DNA of 8,807 bases from contig JBBDSW010000062.1 in the NCBI GenBank assembly GCA_040904745.1, forward strand, positions 1 through 8,807, read 5' to 3'. Below, piece by piece: positions 6,495 to 8,807 of this stretch. The position numbers and the translations under genes are program-made. The notes beneath the pieces are model-generated. The model had not been told where the DNA came from. It was given only the letters and a program-made list of their open reading frames with translations, and searched no databases. The stretch is from T1Sed10-7 sp040904745 (GTDB lineage: Bacteria; Actinomycetota; Nitriliruptoria; Nitriliruptorales; Nitriliruptoraceae). The stretch's first letter is position 1. The number at the start of each line of letters is the position of its first letter.

Positions 6495-7571
6495 ATGTCC
6501 GACCCACGATTCACCAAGCCATGGCACGGGATCCCTCGAGACACGATCGCCTGGCGCCCAACGGTCGACCCGGATACGTGCATCGGATGTGGCAACTGCG
6601 TCACCTCCTGCGGCCGGCTCGTCTACCGCTTCGACTTCGATGCCTCGAAGGCGGTCGTGGCTGAGCCGCTGCAGTGCATGGTCGGCTGTACGACCTGTGC
6701 TACGACCTGCCCCGCTCATGCGATCCACTTCCCGGATCCGGACATCCTCAAGCCCCTCGTCAACGCCCGCAGCTTCCGCGAGGGGCTGCGCCAGGAGCTC
6801 GCTGCCCGCCAGGGGGACCTTGAGTGGCACGACGTCGCGCCCCACTGCGATCGGCGGGTCCGGATGCGGGTCGCCCACCTCGAGGATGACGGTCCCGTCC
6901 GGGTACTGACACTCGCCCTCGAGAGCGGTGAGGACACGCTCTGTCAGATCATGCCCGGGCAACACCTGCAGATCCTCCCACCCGGGGAAGCGCTCGGCCG
7001 ACGGCTCTACCCGAGCTATCCGTCGCCCCGTGAGGACGGCACGATCGTCGTGCGATTCGACGTCGAGGCCGCCGGCCGGCTCGCTCACTGGGTACGCCAC
7101 GATGCCGGACCCGGCGACGAGGTCACGGTCACCGGTCCCCGCGGCGAGATGACGCTCGAGAATGTGATGCGGCCTCTGCTGATGGTCTCTGCGGGCGCCG
7201 GGTTCGCCGTCAGCCGGGAGCTGGTCGCCCAGAGCCTGCGGAGCGAACCACGCGACGTGATCGCGGTGCACGCCACGACGCGTGCAGGCGTACCCGACCC
7301 GGGCGTGCTGGCGACCTGGGCCGGCCGACCCGGCCTCGAGCTCCACCTGGTGTGGCCGGCCAACACGACAGCTGTCCCCGACCAGACAACCACGGGCTTC
7401 ACGACGCACCGCGCCAACCTCACCTCCGCGATCGAGGGACTCGGCGGACGGCTCCAAGACCGTGACTGCTACGTCGCAGCGCGGCGCCCCGTCGCACGGC
7501 AGATCACCCAGTGCCTGCAGGGCCAGGGGGTCGCCGCCGATCACATCCACGTCGACTACCTCGCGACCTGA
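6495..7571 (+). CDS. Fusion of 2[4Fe-4S] ferredoxin and FAD/ferredoxin-NADP-reductase-like domains
   Basis: 358 residues from the ATG at 6495, chosen for AAGGAG six bases upstream; the frame is open from 6348 but that stretch has no protein-like character. Residues 25-80 carry two cluster motifs, C29/C32/C35/C39 (CIGCGNCVTSC) and C61/C65/C68/C72 (CMVGCTTCATTCP). Residues 120-225 are an FAD-binding barrel with RRLYPSYPSP near 169-178 and a GPGDEVTVTGPRGEM loop near 205-219. Residues 226-358 are the nucleotide-binding half. Its GxGxxP motif is GAGFAV (233-238), without the proline. The usual CGPP near the end is replaced by VAARRP (327-332). FAD binding is likely; NAD(P)H use is doubtful. It has no signal peptide, so it should be cytoplasmic. 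It could pass electrons to the cysteine-tailed proteins encoded upstream or to a separate oxidoreductase. Confidence 0.88.
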   Translation: MSDPRFTKPWHGIPRDTIAWRPTVDPDTCIGCGNCVTSCGRLVYRFDFDASKAVVAEPLQCMVGCTTCATTCPAHAIHFPDPDILKPLVNARSFREGLRQELAARQGDLEWHDVAPHCDRRVRMRVAHLEDDGPVRVLTLALESGEDTLCQIMPGQHLQILPPGEALGRRLYPSYPSPREDGTIVVRFDVEAAGRLAHWVRHDAGPGDEVTVTGPRGEMTLENVMRPLLMVSAGAGFAVSRELVAQSLRSEPRDVIAVHATTRAGVPDPGVLATWAGRPGLELHLVWPANTTAVPDQTTTGFTTHRANLTSAIEGLGGRLQDRDCYVAARRPVARQITQCLQGQGVAADHIHVDYLAT

Positions 7572-7706
7572 TCTCGATCCGACCAGGTGTCCGTTGGCCT
7601 GCTCCAACGCCGTCTCGAACGCGAGCGCGAGGTGGACTTCCCCCCACGCACGGCCACCGGCACTGCACCCGCCGCTTCCGTCCACGCCCCCGGTCGTTCG
7701 AGGCCT
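7572..7706. other. Short convergent intergenic spacer
   Basis: These 135 bases separate the end of the ferredoxin-reductase gene from the end of the broken transporter gene on the other strand. Only a weak five-base stem (ACCTG / CAGGT) is seen just after 7571. There is no convincing terminator hairpin with a T-run and no independent coding sequence. Confidence 0.4.
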
Positions 7707-8525
7707 CTACGCCGTGGGGCGGTGATGTGCAGTGAGCTGGTGCGGCTCCACGTCGTGGAAGGTGGCCGGGCTGGCATGGATCGAGGCGTCTACGAGGTGG
7801 GGGATGTCGTGGAGGAACTGGTGGCGGACGTGGTCGCTGATGTCGTGGGCCTCGATCAGGGTGCCGTGGCTATCGACGGTGATGGTCAGGTCGGCGAGCA
7901 GGCGGGGCCGCTCCAGCGGCTCGGACGGTGCCGACGTCGTGGACCCTGTCGACCGTCATGGCGACCTGTTCGATACGGGCCAGGGTGTCAGGTTCGACGC
8001 CGTCCATGAGGCGACGGACCACCTGGACGGTGGTGGTCTTCAGGATCCACACGATCAGGCCGGTGATGAGCAGGCCGACGAGGCGGTCGAGGAGAGGACC
8101 GGCAGGCCGAGCCAGGTCCCGATGACGGCGACGATGACGGCCAGGTCCTCGGCGCGCCGATACCCGTACGGATAGATCTTGCTGTGGGCGCGTGGCCCGA
8201 GCAGGAACGCGATCAGCGGGATGCTCGTCATCGCGTCGGAGACGTTGTGGATCGTGTCACCGAGCAGCGCGACCGAGCCGCGGACCAGGGCGATAGCGAG
8301 CTGGAAGAACGCGGTCGCGAGCAGGATGAGCAGGGTGAGCTTGGTGATACGGATGCCACGTTCGCTGGACGCAAGCGCGTCGTCGAGCTGGTCGGTGACA
8401 TCGTGGCTGTGCGGGGCGAGCGTCCGCAGCCGCCCGGACAGGCCCACGTTGTGATCGTGCCCGTGCTGCTCGTGGTCGCCCGCATGTAGGTGCGCGGCCG
8501 GCTCCGGGGTAGGACGCTGCGGCAT
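7707..8525 (-). pseudogene. Degraded cation diffusion facilitator (Zn/Co/Cd efflux) gene
   Basis: The start is ATG at 8525 with GGAG seven bases upstream. The N-terminus is histidine-rich (HEQHGHDH), followed by two membrane helices. The second helix carries the first CDF metal half-site (H93 and D97, in DTIHNVSD), and the YGYRRAEDLA loop follows. The sequence then jumps directly to VIVAVIGTWLG, which belongs to helix 5. About 70 residues are missing, including helices 3-4 and the second HxxxD half-site. The frame is lost at about 8091-8100. Another frame continues as LVGLLITGLIVWILK and RRLMDGVEP. Two more shifts at about 7919 and 7906 break the VR-RWSG-RLLADLTITVD stretch. The last frame ends HHRPTA and a stop at 7707-7709. 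Such genes export divalent metals from the cytoplasm. This copy cannot make a working transporter unless the sequence is misassembled. Confidence 0.85.
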
Positions 8526-8773
8526 CTCGGGTCTCCGTCTCGAAGACGCAGGCCACGGGTCGAGGCGGAGAACACCCACCGGGTGCCAACGCGGTGACCG
8601 CTGGGTCGTATCGGCCCCGCCGCCCGACGGTGAGACCGCCCCACGCCGATCCCACCAGCCCGTCGAACTGACCAGGACTGCGGTTCACGGCCCGGCAGTC
8701 TGCGACGCGAGTGCACTGCGGGATCGGGGTGCGCGTGGTAGAACCGAGAGGACGGGCGAGTCAGGAGGAGCAG
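8526..8773. other. Intergenic region between divergent gene starts
   Basis: These 248 bases lie between the broken transporter start and the gene at the right edge. Open frames on either strand here have biased, low-complexity translations typical of GC-rich noncoding DNA. Promoters for both neighbours are expected here, but no convincing -35/-10 pair is visible. Confidence 0.4.
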
Positions 8774-8807
8774 GTGAAACGGAACGTCCTGTTCGCGATC
8801 GGCGCGA
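8774..8807 (+). CDS. Start of an unidentified gene cut by the right edge
   Basis: A GTG at 8774 stands five bases after a near-perfect Shine-Dalgarno AGGAGG (8763-8768). The frame reads (M)KRNVLFAIGA to the edge. The basic start followed by hydrophobic residues could begin a signal peptide or membrane helix, but 11 codons are too few to name a family. There is no stop within the window. Confidence 0.5.
   Translation, partial: MKRNVLFAIGA

Noticed and set aside
6354..7685. 443-codon minus-strand open frame
   Set aside because: It lies mostly antisense to the ferredoxin-reductase gene, whose cluster motifs and ribosome binding site are clear. Only its last residues (TREEVEAIAPRY) fall in noncoding DNA, and they are too few to support a remnant gene.
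1..8807. tRNA, rRNA, CRISPR array, insertion sequence or attachment site
   Set aside because: No cloverleaf, spaced direct repeats, transposase or terminal inverted repeats could be seen on either strand.

Overview
The window is very GC-rich, with strong G/C bias at third codon positions. It holds compact overlapping operons and a probable leaderless promoter. Together these suggest an actinobacterial-type chromosome, possibly a deep-branching actinomycete lineage, but no marker gene is present to fix the taxonomy.

Minus strand, 3933 down to 1: a three-gene operon for a membrane-anchored molybdenum respiratory enzyme of the CISM type (complex iron-sulfur molybdoenzyme). It encodes, in order, a Tat-exported protein with four [4Fe-4S] clusters, a ten-helix NrfD-type quinol-interacting membrane protein, and the Tat-exported molybdopterin catalytic subunit, which runs off the left edge after 575 codons. 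The B-C-A order recalls selenate reductase SrdBCA and tetrathionate reductase TtrBCA. The electron acceptor or donor cannot be read from the sequence.

Divergent from this, on the plus strand from 4100 to 7571, lies a probable redox or metal-responsive module. It encodes a MerR-family regulator with a cysteine-rich tail, an AhpD/carboxymuconolactone-decarboxylase-like protein, two YlbF-like helical proteins, an FmdB-type zinc-ribbon protein, and a fusion of a 2[4Fe-4S] ferredoxin with an FAD-linked reductase. The MerR gene has a textbook MerR-type promoter: a perfect 9-bp inverted repeat inside a 19-bp spacer. The -10 is so close to the ATG that the mRNA is probably leaderless. The four proteins between the regulator and the reductase all end in Cys, CC or CCG. 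This shared tail is the most unusual signal in the window and suggests a multi-protein cysteine, Fe-S or metal assembly.

The right side (8525 to 7707, minus strand) is a wrecked cation diffusion facilitator (zinc/cobalt/cadmium efflux) gene. It has an internal deletion that removes about half the membrane domain, plus at least three frame changes. At the right edge, a plus-strand gene begins at 8774 behind a strong Shine-Dalgarno sequence, but only 11 codons are visible.

Working model (inference): the exported molybdoenzyme draws on the quinone pool through NrfD. The cytoplasmic MerR/AhpD/YlbF/FmdB/ferredoxin-reductase module senses the same compound, or the thiol or metal stress it causes, and supplies redox repair or electron transfer.
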